Source: Saccharothrix saharensis (GTDB lineage: Bacteria; Actinomycetota; Actinomycetes; Mycobacteriales; Pseudonocardiaceae). Taken from it: a stretch of 64,000 bases of DNA. Where the stretch lies: the NCBI RefSeq assembly GCF_006716745.1, contig NZ_VFPP01000001.1, forward strand, positions 3,782,001 to 3,846,000. Reading direction: 5' to 3'. How positions within the stretch are numbered: the stretch's first letter is position 1; each line of letters opens with the position of its first letter. The position numbers and the translations under genes were made by a program. The notes under the pieces were generated by a model. It was given only the letters and a program-made list of their open reading frames with translations. It did not search any database and was not told the DNA's origin. Of the stretch, positions 40,845-49,979 are shown piece after piece.

Positions 40845-42251
40845 TCACCGGCGTTCGAAGACGACCTTGCGCCGCTCGGGGTCGGCCTCCACCAGGCGCA
40901 CCGCGATCCGCTCGCCCTCGGGCAGGTCTTCGCCCGTGCAGCGGCCCATCACGGGCGGCTGGGCGACGAAGACGTCCGCGCCGTTCCCCTCGGCCCGCAG
41001 CACGACCGCCTCGAACTCCTGCCCGACCCGGTCGGCCAGCACCCACGCCTCGACCTGGTCCAGGCACGCCCGGTCGACCTTGCCCGCCAGCGCGTCCGAA
41101 CCGCCCATCAACCCCGGCAGCAGCGGCAACGCCTCGGTCAGCCAGTCGGGCACGTCCTGCCCCGCCGTGACGGCCAGGCACACCTCGGTGGCGAAGCGGT
41201 CCACCAACCGGCGCAGCGGCGCGGTCACGTGCGTGTAGGGCGCGGCCAGGCCGGCGTGCGTGGACACCGCGGGCACCTCGCCGTTGAACGCGGTGTAGCC
41301 CGCGCCGCGCAGCAGCCGGGTCGCGTCCACGAACAGCGCCAACGCCTCGGGGCGGCTCGGGTCCAGGCCCGCGAGCAACCGCGACGGCGTCACGCCCGCC
41401 GGCCACGGCACGCCCAGCGCGTGCGCGGACCGCCGCAGCGCGTCCACCGCGCCGTCGTCCGCGTCGGGCAGCGTCCGCAGCACACCGACCTTCGCCGTCA
41501 GCATCACCTTCGCCGCGGACATGCCGGTGAGCAGGGAGATTTCCGCGTTCCACGCGTCGACGTCGGCCCGCGGCCGGACCGCGAGCTTCCAGTCGCCGTC
41601 GCCGTTGGGCACGATCTCCTGCTCCGGCAGTTGCAGCTCGACCGCGCCGCGCTCGACCGCGCGCTCCCGCCGCAACCGGCCGAAGTCGGGCAGCGCCTCG
41701 ATCGACGGGTGCGGCGTGCCGGCGTCGAACCGCGCCTGCACGGTCTCGTAGTCGAACTGCGCGGTCGAGCGCACCACGGCCCGCCGCACCCGCACGTCGG
41801 TCGGCTCGCCGTCCGGACCGCACTCGAACGTCCACAGCACCGACGGCCGCGTCTGCCCCGGCAGCAGGCTCGCCGCGCCCTCCGACAGCACCGGCGGGTG
41901 CAGCGGCACGTTGCCGTCGGGCAGGTACAGCGTCTGGCCGCGCTTGCGCACCTCCGCGTCCAGCGCGCCACCGGGCACCACGAAGGCGCCCAGGTCGGCG
42001 ATCGCGTAGTGCACCCGGAACCCCGACCCGACCCGCTGCACCAGCAACGCCTGGTCCAGGTCCTTCGCGCCGGGCGGGTCGATCGTGACCAACGGCAGGT
42101 CCGTCGCGTCCTCGCGACTCGCCAGGCCGACGTCGCGCGACACCGCGGCCTGCGCCTCGGCCAGCGCGGCGGCCGGGAACCCGTCGGGCAGGCCGAACTC
42201 GGTCCGGATGCCGCCGAAGTCCAGGTCCGCTCGGTCGGTGCGGATCACCAT
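40845..42251 (-). CDS. RNB-domain ribonuclease (RNase II/R family)
   Basis: A 468-residue 3'-5' exoribonuclease-like protein that consists almost only of the RNB catalytic domain. The metal-binding aspartates are in TIDPPGAKDLDQALLV (about residue 60), followed by FRVHYAIADLGAFV and VRKRGQTLYLPDGNVPLHPP, typical of RNase II/R. The N-terminal cold-shock domains and the C-terminal S1 domain of full-length RNase R are missing, the usual short actinobacterial form. ATG at 42251. RNA target unknown. Confidence 0.9.
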   Translation of the reverse strand: MVIRTDRADLDFGGIRTEFGLPDGFPAAALAEAQAAVSRDVGLASREDATDLPLVTIDPPGAKDLDQALLVQRVGSGFRVHYAIADLGAFVVPGGALDAEVRKRGQTLYLPDGNVPLHPPVLSEGAASLLPGQTRPSVLWTFECGPDGEPTDVRVRRAVVRSTAQFDYETVQARFDAGTPHPSIEALPDFGRLRRERAVERGAVELQLPEQEIVPNGDGDWKLAVRPRADVDAWNAEISLLTGMSAAKVMLTAKVGVLRTLPDADDGAVDALRRSAHALGVPWPAGVTPSRLLAGLDPSRPEALALFVDATRLLRGAGYTAFNGEVPAVSTHAGLAAPYTHVTAPLRRLVDRFATEVCLAVTAGQDVPDWLTEALPLLPGLMGGSDALAGKVDRACLDQVEAWVLADRVGQEFEAVVLRAEGNGADVFVAQPPVMGRCTGEDLPEGERIAVRLVEADPERRKVVFERR

Positions 42252-42272
42252 GGGGTGCACCCTAAGCCGGCC

Positions 42273-42461
42273 TCAGCGCTTGCCCCACTCCTTATCGGCC
42301 TTGTCCTCGGCTTTCGTCCGCTCCCGCGCCAGCTCCAGCGCGCGCTGCGCCGTGGCCTCGTCCGGGTAGGGGCCCATGCGGTCCCCGCCCCGGCAGCCAA
42401 CACCGCGCTCGACCGTCCGGTGGGTCAGGCAGTAGTACCAAGCGTTCGGGTCAGAAGCCAT
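42273..42461 (-). CDS. Conserved small cysteine-containing actinobacterial protein, 62 aa
   Basis: A 62-residue protein (MASDPNAWYYCLTHRTVERG...). The segment YYCLTHRTVE ... RGGDRMGPYPDEATAQRALE is a widely conserved small actinobacterial protein, with Cys and His near the N-terminus that could bind a metal and a charged C-terminal helix. The function is unknown. The ATG at 42461 is chosen because the conserved block starts there; the frame is open ten codons further. It sits 21 bases upstream of the RNB gene on the same strand. Confidence 0.82.
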   Translation of the reverse strand: MASDPNAWYYCLTHRTVERGVGCRGGDRMGPYPDEATAQRALELARERTKAEDKADKEWGKR

Positions 42462-42498
42462 GCACCCAGGTTTCCATGCGCCGCAGCGCATGTCATGT

Positions 42499-43017
42499 TC
42501 ACCGCGGTGGCGGCTGCACGGGGAGCGGGCCCGACTGCGGGTAGCTCGGCTGCGGCACCACCGGCGGCTGGGGGAAACCGCGCGGCGGGGTGTTCTGGTT
42601 GGCGTTGGCGTACTCGCCCGGGATCGGGTCGAGCACCGACACCAGCACCGTCCGGTGCTCCGGGTCGGTGATCACCGCGCCGCCGCGGTCCCGGTAGACC
42701 AGCTCGCCGTCCACGTCGATCTCCACGATCGCGCCGACCTCGGCCAACTGGTCCTCGTCCAGGTCGACCAGCCGCTCCACCCGGGACGGCACGACCCGGT
42801 ACACCGGCCAGTTCAGGTGCGCGTACGTGCGGTGGAAGTCGGCCAGCAGGTGCGCCATCTGCTGCTGCCACGGCAGCGGCATCGCCTCGACCAGCGACCG
42901 CGGCAGCACCGCGTACGACTGGTCGGTGCCCGGCGGCCGGGTGTTGAGGTAGTCCCGCGTGGGCGTGCTCGACGCGGGCGGCCCGGCGTGCCGCTGGATG
43001 GGTTCGTGGTTGAACAC
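42499..43017 (-). CDS. Hypothetical protein at the end of the T4SS-like operon
   Basis: A 172-residue soluble protein. The centre (LPRSLVEAMPLPWQQQMAHLLADFHRTYAHLNWPVYRVVPSRVERLVDLDEDQLAEVGAIVEID) looks folded, and both ends are Pro-rich and probably disordered. No domain is recognised. It begins 12 bases after the NlpC/P60 gene and is the last clear member of the operon running from 50255. A role in assembling or regulating the secretion-like apparatus is inferred only from this linkage. Confidence 0.62.
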   Translation of the reverse strand: MFNHEPIQRHAGPPASSTPTRDYLNTRPPGTDQSYAVLPRSLVEAMPLPWQQQMAHLLADFHRTYAHLNWPVYRVVPSRVERLVDLDEDQLAEVGAIVEIDVDGELVYRDRGGAVITDPEHRTVLVSVLDPIPGEYANANQNTPPRGFPQPPVVPQPSYPQSGPLPVQPPPR

Positions 43018-43029
43018 CGTCGTGCCTCC

Positions 43030-44031
43030 CTACACGCCCGGCCGAACGGCCAGCGGCATCAACTCGTGGTAGTCCCAGTTGATCTTGCTGATCTTCACCA
43101 CGTCACCGGTCTGCGGCGCGTGGATGTACTCGTCGCCGCCCAGGTACATGGCGACGTGGTGGACCGTGACCGGGTTGGCCGGGTTGGTGGCCCAGAAGAT
43201 CAGGTCACCGGCCTTGGCCTCGCGCACCGGCAGGTACGCGCCACCGGACATGTACTGGTCGTTCGCCACGCGCGGGATCTTCACCCCGGCCGCCGCGAAC
43301 GCCTTGACCAGGATGCCGGAGCAGTCCCACGCGTCCGGGCCGTTGCCGCCCCACAGGTACGGCTCACCGAGCTGCTGCTTGGTGAACTCGATCGCGGTGC
43401 CCGCCGCGTTGGACGCCAGCAGGAAGTCGCCGACGCTCTCCCCGCACCCGGCCGGGTCGCTGACGTCGCCCTCCTTGCTGATCAGGAACGCGGCCATGGC
43501 CTCCCAGTTGTGGTACCGGTCGGGGAACGCCGACCGCTCCACGTCCTGGGCCGAGTCGCCCGGCCGCTGCTCCTCCCAGTCCGGCAGCTTGAGCAGCACG
43601 TCGTAGAACTTGTTGATCGCGTACTCGGGGTCGGTGACCTCTTCCGGCGAGCCCCAGCCCATCGACGGGCGCATCTGGAAGATGCCCAGCGAGTCCCGGT
43701 CGCCGTAGTCCAGGCTGCGCAGCCCCGACTCGGTCATGCCCGCCTGGATCGCGATCTGCCACGCCAGCGGCGGCAGCTCGCGCTTGCGGCCGATGGAGAT
43801 GATGTTGGCGACGGTCGTGCGCTGCTCCTCGGTGAGCCGTTCGGCCTCCCGGCGCCCCTTCTCCTCACCGCCACCGCCCCAGGGTCCGAGCGAGGCGTTG
43901 CAGCTCGCCATCCGGATGCCGGCGGCTCCCTCGGTCGGGGTGTTCTCCTTGAGCACGGTGGACACGCCGTTGGTGACGGTCACCGCCACCACGGCCACCA
44001 CCGCGACGACCGCGATCCCGATCTTGAGCAT
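43030..44031 (-). CDS. Bifunctional lytic transglycosylase-like / NlpC-P60 hydrolase (T4SS muralytic enzyme)
   Basis: A 333-residue exported enzyme. An N-terminal membrane anchor (residues 1-20) is followed by a lytic-transglycosylase-like domain (about 60-190; catalytic Glu in QAGMTESGLRSLDYGDRDSLGIFQM). A C-terminal NlpC/P60 peptidase domain (about 215-330) has Cys in DAWDCSGILVKAF and His in VHHVAMYLGG. The pairing of a muramidase-like and a NlpC/P60 domain is typical of VirB1-like proteins of Gram-positive conjugation systems, which open the wall for the channel. It starts one base after the stop of the preceding gene. Confidence 0.88.
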   Translation of the reverse strand: MLKIGIAVVAVVAVVAVTVTNGVSTVLKENTPTEGAAGIRMASCNASLGPWGGGGEEKGRREAERLTEEQRTTVANIISIGRKRELPPLAWQIAIQAGMTESGLRSLDYGDRDSLGIFQMRPSMGWGSPEEVTDPEYAINKFYDVLLKLPDWEEQRPGDSAQDVERSAFPDRYHNWEAMAAFLISKEGDVSDPAGCGESVGDFLLASNAAGTAIEFTKQQLGEPYLWGGNGPDAWDCSGILVKAFAAAGVKIPRVANDQYMSGGAYLPVREAKAGDLIFWATNPANPVTVHHVAMYLGGDEYIHAPQTGDVVKISKINWDYHELMPLAVRPGV

Positions 44032-44032
44032 G

Positions 44033-44641
44033 TCACCCCACCTTGGTCCAGTCGGTCACGACCCAACCCTCGGGCAGCTTCGCCACCGTGACGATCAGCC
44101 TGCCGTCCTCGAGCTTCGCCTCGAACTCCGCCGAATCGGTGAACGACTTGATCGGCTTGACGGCCTCGTCGACCACCGCCGGCACGTTCGCCGGGTCGAC
44201 GGACTGCAACCGCGGGAACATCTCGTCCGACGTGTGCTCCTCGAGCCCGGCCAACCACTGCTCCTTGGTGGTCTTGCCGGGCTCGAAGCGGCTGAACGCG
44301 TCCACCCACATGTCGGCGCGCAGCTGCGCGTTGACGTTGACCGGCGCCGAGGTGGGCGCGGCCGTGGGGCTCGGTGCCTTGGTCGGCAGCGGGGTGGAGG
44401 TCACCGTGGGCAGCACCCCGACCTGGTTGCCGCCGCCGCTGCCGGTCGTGGCGGTGGACGTGGTGCCCGCCGCGCCGCCGCCCGGCCGCGGCTTGATCGC
44501 GTTCGGGATGACCACGCTGATCGTCGTGACCAGGACGACCACCCCGACGATCGTCGTCACCAGGTGCCGGGGCGAGCGCAAGGGCCAGCCCCACAGGCGT
44601 CGGTACACGGCCGCCCGGCCGCGATTGGTTCGGATCGGCAT
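44033..44641 (-). CDS. Membrane-anchored T4SS-associated protein (VirB8/TcpC-like?)
   Basis: A 202-residue protein with a short basic cytoplasmic segment, one transmembrane helix (about 29-48), a Thr/Pro/Ser linker (50-100) and an extracellular domain (100-202) that reads like an NTF2-like fold (QLRADMWVDAFSRFEPGKT, then VDEAVKPIKSF, then VTVAKLPEGWVVTDW). This topology matches VirB8/TcpC proteins of Gram-positive T4SS. The assignment rests on topology and context. Its ATG shares one base with the upstream stop (TGATG). Confidence 0.65.
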   Translation of the reverse strand: MPIRTNRGRAAVYRRLWGWPLRSPRHLVTTIVGVVVLVTTISVVIPNAIKPRPGGGAAGTTSTATTGSGGGNQVGVLPTVTSTPLPTKAPSPTAAPTSAPVNVNAQLRADMWVDAFSRFEPGKTTKEQWLAGLEEHTSDEMFPRLQSVDPANVPAVVDEAVKPIKSFTDSAEFEAKLEDGRLIVTVAKLPEGWVVTDWTKVG

Positions 44642-46542
44642 CAGCTGTCCCTGACCTCAAGCCCGCGTGACGGCCGGTAGATCACGTGGACCTGCCGTCC
44701 CGCCACGACCTCCGTCTCGGCGCGCCGCGGCCCCGGCACCGGGGTCGGCGCGTCGGCCACCCGCCCGTTGACCCGTGACGGCACCAGCACCGCGTCGTCC
44801 AGCCGGTCGTAGTTCCGGTCGGCGATGGGCGGCGCGTCGACCACCCTGGACCGCCCGGACGGCAACGCCGCCGGCCCGCCGTACCCCCCGCCGGGCAACG
44901 CCACCGCACCGTTCCCGCCCACGCCCGAGCCCAGCTCGCGCACGCTGTTCCCGTTGCGGTCCAACCGCTGCGCGCTCGCCGCCACGGGATTGGCCGCCTC
45001 GGGCCGCACCCTGCGCCGGTCCCGCTGCGGCACCTCGACCCCGTCCGGATCGGTGTCCCGCACGGTGTCCCAGAACTCCTCCTGCGGCGAGGGGCCTTCC
45101 TTCTTCTTGCGCAACTTGGACAGGATTCCGCCGCGCATGGGCAGCGCGTTGCCGACCGAGCCGACCGACATCTCGACCATCTGCCACATCCGGCGCATCG
45201 GCTTGGCGGCGATGAAGAGGACCACCGTCAGCATCAGCCCGAGCAGCGTCCTGGCCAGCAACGACAACCCGGTCGCGCCGAAGATCGCCTGCAGCAGCCA
45301 CGCGTGCACGCCCGCCAGCACCGCCAGCAGCAGCACGTTGAACACCGTCACGGCCACCGCGCGGGCGACCTTGCGCAGCAGGTCGTGGTGGATCAACGCG
45401 ACCAGGCCGATGAGCGGGCCGGCCAGCGTGAGCACCCGCAGCAGCAGCTGCGCCAGCAGCACGGCGGCCTTCGCGAACAGCTGGAACAGCGAGAACGCGA
45501 CGGCTTGCAGCAGCGACAGGAACCCGGCGCCGGTGCGGCCGCCGTCGTCGCCGCTGAAGTAGCCCTTCGTCGGGCCAAGCTGCGCGTAGATGTTCTTGTA
45601 CTCGGCCTTCTTGGCGTCCAGCGCGGCCTGGTCGCCGTCCTTGTGCTCGGCCAACTCCTGCACCGTCCACGCCTGGGCGGCCAGCAGCCGGGGACCGAAC
45701 TGCGCCGCCTGCGGCGCCTCGGGCGTGCCGAACTCGCCGCGCAACCAGCTCTGGTAGACGACGGTGTCGTGCAGCCGCGACGGCAGCACGTCGAGCTGGT
45801 CCTTGTCCTCGTCCACGTCGACGAACCCGGCCTGGATCTCCGACGTGCGGGTGACCAGCGTGCTGTCCATCAGGCTGTAGAACTGCGGCAGCGCCAGGGT
45901 CGAGGTCGCCAGCCACATCGCGGCCAGCGCCCACAACCCGCGCTTGCTGATCGAGGCCAGGTCGCCCTGCCAGATCTGGCGGAACATCAGCACCGCCAGG
46001 ATCAGCGCGACCAGGCCGAACCAGCGCAGGTAGACGTTGTCGTAGACCTTCTGGACGCCGGTCTTCACCGCCTCGTCCAGCGGCTGGAGCAGCCCCTGGC
46101 CGACGACCGTGTAGTGCAGGGCGTTCGTCGCGCCGACGATGTTCTTGCCGACGTTGAACAGCTCGTTGCCCATCCAGGTGTCCAGCACCGGGGTGGCGTT
46201 GGGCACCAGGCACTTCTCCTGGTAGGTGTGCCAGACCATGCCCGCGTACCCGTGGTTGAGGTAGGGCGTGTCCGGCAGGCCGTTGCCGATGGGCGGGTCG
46301 ATCGCGCCGACCATCCCCGAACCGGGCCGCTCGGGGTTGGGCGCCTCACCGCAGGGCGCGGCGGCGGCGGGCGTGGCGCCGATGACGACCTGGAGGCCGA
46401 CGATCGCCACCACCACGGCCATCGCACGCCACCGGGCGCGCGCCGGGCGGCCGTGCGCCTCCGCGTGCTCTTGAGCGTGTCTGAATCGCCGTCGCGCGTA
46501 GAGCGCGACGGCGACCAGCGCCACCAGGAGAAGGGTGCTCAC
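44641..46542 (-). CDS. VirB6/TrbL-like polytopic membrane protein
   Basis: A 633-residue protein. A signal-like first helix and a second one (about 40-60) are followed by an extracytoplasmic region with two conserved cysteines, a helix pair near 170-215, another loop, and a cluster of at least four helices at 340-450 (LFQLFAKAAVLLAQLLLRVL, IGLVALIHHDLLRKVARAVAV, LLLAVLAGVHAWLLQAIFG, TLLGLMLTVVLFIAAKPM). The C-terminus (450-633) is hydrophilic and disordered. Size and layout match the VirB6-type channel component of Gram-positive T4SS. The GTG start overlaps the stop of the 42-aa gene. Confidence 0.75.
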   Translation of the reverse strand: MSTLLLVALVAVALYARRRFRHAQEHAEAHGRPARARWRAMAVVVAIVGLQVVIGATPAAAAPCGEAPNPERPGSGMVGAIDPPIGNGLPDTPYLNHGYAGMVWHTYQEKCLVPNATPVLDTWMGNELFNVGKNIVGATNALHYTVVGQGLLQPLDEAVKTGVQKVYDNVYLRWFGLVALILAVLMFRQIWQGDLASISKRGLWALAAMWLATSTLALPQFYSLMDSTLVTRTSEIQAGFVDVDEDKDQLDVLPSRLHDTVVYQSWLRGEFGTPEAPQAAQFGPRLLAAQAWTVQELAEHKDGDQAALDAKKAEYKNIYAQLGPTKGYFSGDDGGRTGAGFLSLLQAVAFSLFQLFAKAAVLLAQLLLRVLTLAGPLIGLVALIHHDLLRKVARAVAVTVFNVLLLAVLAGVHAWLLQAIFGATGLSLLARTLLGLMLTVVLFIAAKPMRRMWQMVEMSVGSVGNALPMRGGILSKLRKKKEGPSPQEEFWDTVRDTDPDGVEVPQRDRRRVRPEAANPVAASAQRLDRNGNSVRELGSGVGGNGAVALPGGGYGGPAALPSGRSRVVDAPPIADRNYDRLDDAVLVPSRVNGRVADAPTPVPGPRRAETEVVAGRQVHVIYRPSRGLEVRDS

Positions 46543-46667
46543 GCGGACACCTCGCTACTGCTCGGCACGACCGGAGCACAGGGGGACCCGCTCACGCGCA
46601 CGTCCCGCCGGCGCTCGGCGCGGCAAGCACCGAGCGCGGTGCGCGAGTCGTCCACGAGGCCGCTCAT
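46539..46667 (-). CDS. Tiny coupled gene, 42 aa, between VirB4 and VirB6 genes
   Basis: A 42-residue product (MSGLVDDSRTALGACRAERR ... PSSSEVSA). The ATG overlaps the VirB4 stop (ATGA) and its TGA overlaps the VirB6-like start (GTGA), so the frame is stitched into the operon on both sides. That is strong evidence it is translated, if only as a coupling leader. There are two cysteines and no membrane helix. It is too short for domain recognition, and a pure coupling function is possible. Confidence 0.55.
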   Translation of the reverse strand: MSGLVDDSRTALGACRAERRRDVRVSGSPCAPVVPSSSEVSA

Positions 46668-49525
46668 GCGCTGCCTTCCCGGCCCGGACGGCGGTTTCCT
46701 CCCTCGCCGTGCGCCGAGTCGACCAGCTCGTCGGTCAGGCCGACTTCCAGGTCGGCGGCCAGTTCGTCGTCGTACTCGTCGGTGTACTGCTCGGCGTACG
46801 AGAACGGGTCCTGCGGGGGTGAGGAGACCTCCACCTCGGTCGACTCGCCGCCGTCGCGCAGCGCGTCCGGCGTGGTGTCGAGGGCGTTGCGCAGGTGTTC
46901 CAGGTGCGGCCCGGAGAAGTCGATGCGGATCCGCTCGACGCCGCCCGCGCCGTCGCCGAAGATGAACTGGCGCGGCGCGCGGTCGCGTTCGAGGTTGTTC
47001 CGCACGCCGCCCGGGCGACGGCCCAGCGAGGCCACGACCTGCTCGTAGCCCGCCCCGACCGGGACCTTCAGCAGGCGCAACGCGTCCGCCTGCGCCTGGT
47101 CGTCGTCCAACCGGCCGACGAACACCGAGTCGAGCAGCGTCACGAAGCCCTGGATCTTGAGGAAGTCCGCCGGGATCTGCGACGACAGCAGCACGCGGAC
47201 GTTCCACTTGCGGGAGTCGCGGGCGAAGCGGTTCATCAGCACGCGGCCCGTCGGCACCTCCGACAGGAAGAACGCCTCGTCGATCCAGACGCCCTTGCGC
47301 AGGTCCTTCGGCCGCTCGTAGATCGACCGCTGGGTCAACCACGCGGCCAGGTTCAGCATCTCCACGCCGAGCGCTTCCGCGTCCGTCCAGTGCTCGCGGC
47401 CCACGCCGTCCTTCGGCAGGTTCAGCCCCGCCATGGTCAGCACGGTCAGCCGGTCGTCGCGCGCCTCGTTGTACGGGTCCAGGTCCTGCTCGGGGATGAG
47501 CAGCGACATCCGCTCCCGCATCTCGTCGAGGAAGTCGGCGACGACGACGGCGTGCTCGTGGTGCTCCGACGCGTCCCGCCGCAGCGCCTCGAACACCATG
47601 CCGGGGTGCGCGTCGGGCCGGCCGCCGACCGTGCGGACCGCGCGCAGCAGCACGATCCGGGTCTGCGGCAACCGGGACACCTCGTAGGGCAGCAGGCCGG
47701 ACAGCACGTCCAGCACCAGCCGACGCCGGGTCGCCGCGGCCAGCGCGCGTTCCCGCCGCCACGCCCGTTCCGGGTCCTCCTCGTCCATGAAGTGGTCGAG
47801 CTGCGGCTCGGCCACCACCCGGTACGGGTTGAGGATGCCCGCCTGCGCGTTGAGCAGGTTGATCGGCCGGGCGTACGGCCTGAGCTCGGGCAGCTCGCAC
47901 AGCGCCGCCAGCGGCCCGGACGGGTCCAGCAGCGTCCAGTGCGCGCCCGCCCGCAACGTCTTGTAGACGATGCCGCCGCCGAGGAACGACTTGCCCGCGC
48001 CCAGCCCGGCGACCATCGCGGTCAGGCCGGACGAGTCGCGCAGCTCCTGCGCCATCCACGGGTCCCACGCCACCGGCCGGCGGGTCGCGGTCACCGTCTC
48101 ACCGAGCAGGATGCCGCGCCGGTCGCCCACCTCGGCCGTGGCGGTCGGGACGGCGGACGCCGCCCACAGCACCGAGCCGCGCCGCAGGTAGGCCGACGAC
48201 GACAGCGGCTCGCCCGGGATGAACTCCCGCGCGATCGCGTACTGCGCCTCCGGGTGCTCGATCGCCACCTTCGGCTTGTAGAGGTCGAGCAGCCCCTGGG
48301 CCAGCCGCAGGGCCTCGCGCTCGGTCGGGCCGGACACCGCGAGCCGCCACCAGCTCCGCACCCGCGTGCCCAGCGCGGTGAAGCCCGACGTCATCTCGTC
48401 GTCGATCTCCAGCACCCGGGACGCCTGTCGGGCCAACGACTGCGGCGGCTCCAGCTCGTGCTCGTCGGTGTAGTGGCGCACCTGCGAGCGGACCTTGCTC
48501 ATCTGCCGCTGCAACTCGCCGGAGACCTCTTCGGGACGCCGCACGTAGATCCGCGCCGACCACTCCACGGCGGCCGGCAGCCGGTCCGAGCGCTGCACCC
48601 ACGGGTCGTCCTGCTCGGGGATCTGCAGGCCGTGCATCAGGCCGACGGTGAGCACGGCGACGTGCCGCTTGATGCCCGCGTTCGACCCGGTGCGGCCGCG
48701 CACGGTGACCGTCGGCGAGTAGGGGTCCTGGTGGAAGTCCGCCGCGTCGGTGAACGACGCCAGGTCCTCCGGCTCCCACGGGGCGCCGGGCACGGCGGGC
48801 AGGTTGCGCGGCGCGGGCAGGCCGAGCGAGCAGGACCGGTGCATCAGCCAGGACATCTCCTCGGCCGTGGCCGGGCGCCCTTCGAGGCCGGCGGAGCCGA
48901 TCACCTGGTCGAGGTGGTCGATCTCGGACTCGATCGCGACCAGCTCGGCGTCCACCGCGTCCGGGAAGACCTTGCGCAGCACGGGCGCGGCGCGCTCGAC
49001 CGCGCGGTCCATCATGTTGCGGGTCTGCACCTGGACGCCGAGGTAGACCTCCTTCTCGGCCATCGACCGGCCCATGAGCTGCTGCTGCTCGCCGACCATG
49101 TAGTCGTCGAAGCTCAACGTGCCGGGGGTGTCCGGCAGCCGGCGCACGGCGTTGTGCACGTGCGCCTCGGCCCACATCCGGATCGGGTACGGCCGGTTCG
49201 TCACGCGCAGGTGCATCCAACGGCCCTGGAGCTCGGCGTACTGGCCCGCGATCGCCGCGATCAGGTCCTGGCGCTGCGAGTCCGACCGGAACGACCAGCG
49301 CTGCGGCGCGAGCCGGTACCAGGCGTAGACCTCCTGGCCGGTGCGCAGCAGGTGGCCGTCGATGCTGCGGGCGGCGATCGACGGTGTGTAGCTCGGCACG
49401 GACTGCTCGCCCGGCAGGCGGCGGCCGCGCTTGCTGTAGACCTTGCGGTCGTCGCGCGCCGCGGCCGCGTGCTGGGCCACGTGTGCGGCGGATCGTCGGT
49501 CACGGTCACGCCGGCGTCCGAACAC
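46664..49525 (-). CDS. VirB4/TraC-like T4SS ATPase
   Basis: A 953-residue AAA+ ATPase, the motor of type IV secretion. The N-terminal region (1-480) includes the CagE/VirB4-type domain. The Walker A motif AGLGAGKSFLGGG lies near residue 505 and Walker B GVWIDEAFFL near 745, followed by NVRVLLSSQIPADFLK (motif III region) and the C-terminal RQFIFGDGAGGVERIRID. The last 70 residues are acidic. The start overlaps the VirB3-like gene by 20 bases. This is the best evidence that the operon encodes a secretion or conjugation machine. Confidence 0.92.
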   Translation of the reverse strand: MFGRRRDRDRRSAAHVAQHAAAARDDRKVYSKRGRRLPGEQSVPSYTPSIAARSIDGHLLRTGQEVYAWYRLAPQRWSFRSDSQRQDLIAAIAGQYAELQGRWMHLRVTNRPYPIRMWAEAHVHNAVRRLPDTPGTLSFDDYMVGEQQQLMGRSMAEKEVYLGVQVQTRNMMDRAVERAAPVLRKVFPDAVDAELVAIESEIDHLDQVIGSAGLEGRPATAEEMSWLMHRSCSLGLPAPRNLPAVPGAPWEPEDLASFTDAADFHQDPYSPTVTVRGRTGSNAGIKRHVAVLTVGLMHGLQIPEQDDPWVQRSDRLPAAVEWSARIYVRRPEEVSGELQRQMSKVRSQVRHYTDEHELEPPQSLARQASRVLEIDDEMTSGFTALGTRVRSWWRLAVSGPTEREALRLAQGLLDLYKPKVAIEHPEAQYAIAREFIPGEPLSSSAYLRRGSVLWAASAVPTATAEVGDRRGILLGETVTATRRPVAWDPWMAQELRDSSGLTAMVAGLGAGKSFLGGGIVYKTLRAGAHWTLLDPSGPLAALCELPELRPYARPINLLNAQAGILNPYRVVAEPQLDHFMDEEDPERAWRRERALAAATRRRLVLDVLSGLLPYEVSRLPQTRIVLLRAVRTVGGRPDAHPGMVFEALRRDASEHHEHAVVVADFLDEMRERMSLLIPEQDLDPYNEARDDRLTVLTMAGLNLPKDGVGREHWTDAEALGVEMLNLAAWLTQRSIYERPKDLRKGVWIDEAFFLSEVPTGRVLMNRFARDSRKWNVRVLLSSQIPADFLKIQGFVTLLDSVFVGRLDDDQAQADALRLLKVPVGAGYEQVVASLGRRPGGVRNNLERDRAPRQFIFGDGAGGVERIRIDFSGPHLEHLRNALDTTPDALRDGGESTEVEVSSPPQDPFSYAEQYTDEYDDELAADLEVGLTDELVDSAHGEGGNRRPGREGSA

Positions 49526-49976
49526 CGCGCACCTCCTTCTGACGGCGGTCTTGCTGCCTGCGGTGCTGGGATCGGGTGGCGGCGCTCGCGCGTTTCGCCC
49601 CCTTGTGACGTTTGCGCGGGCGGTGCGGGCTGACCCGGACGCGCGCGGCGCTGGCCGCGCCGCCCCGGCCCGCCGTGGTCTCCCGCGGCGCGGTCAGCTC
49701 GCGCACCCACATCGCCAGGACCGACGACAGCGGGCGCTCGTGGCTGATCCGCGAGCAGATGAACCTGGTCAGGGCGATCGTGATCACGAAGCCCCAACCG
49801 GTGTTGATCACGTCGAAGCCGAATCCGACCTGCCGCTGGACGGCGGTGACCAGCAGGAAGACCACGATGCCGACACCCCAGGCGACGTACCGCGCACGCC
49901 ACGGGAAGGTTGCTTTGGGCGGGCCGAGCCAGACGGCGTCGACCCGGTAGACCTCGTCGTCAGTGCGTACCCGCAA
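49506..49976 (-). CDS. VirB3/PrgI-like membrane protein
   Basis: A 156-residue protein with two transmembrane helices (about 31-49 and 55-72), preceded by the N-terminal amphipathic strand RTDDEVYRVDAVWLGPPKATFPWRARY and followed by a very basic tail. Small two-helix proteins directly upstream of VirB4 are usually the PrgI/VirB3 component that docks the ATPase to the membrane. The assignment follows position and topology. Its stop overlaps the VirB4 start by 20 bases. Confidence 0.7.
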   Translation of the reverse strand: MRVRTDDEVYRVDAVWLGPPKATFPWRARYVAWGVGIVVFLLVTAVQRQVGFGFDVINTGWGFVITIALTRFICSRISHERPLSSVLAMWVRELTAPRETTAGRGGAASAARVRVSPHRPRKRHKGAKRASAATRSQHRRQQDRRQKEVRGVRTPA

Positions 49977-49979
49977 GGG

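Noticed and set aside
43030-44031. Phage endolysin
   Set aside because: An N-terminal membrane anchor and its place within the VirB-like operon fit a secretion-associated muralytic enzyme better.
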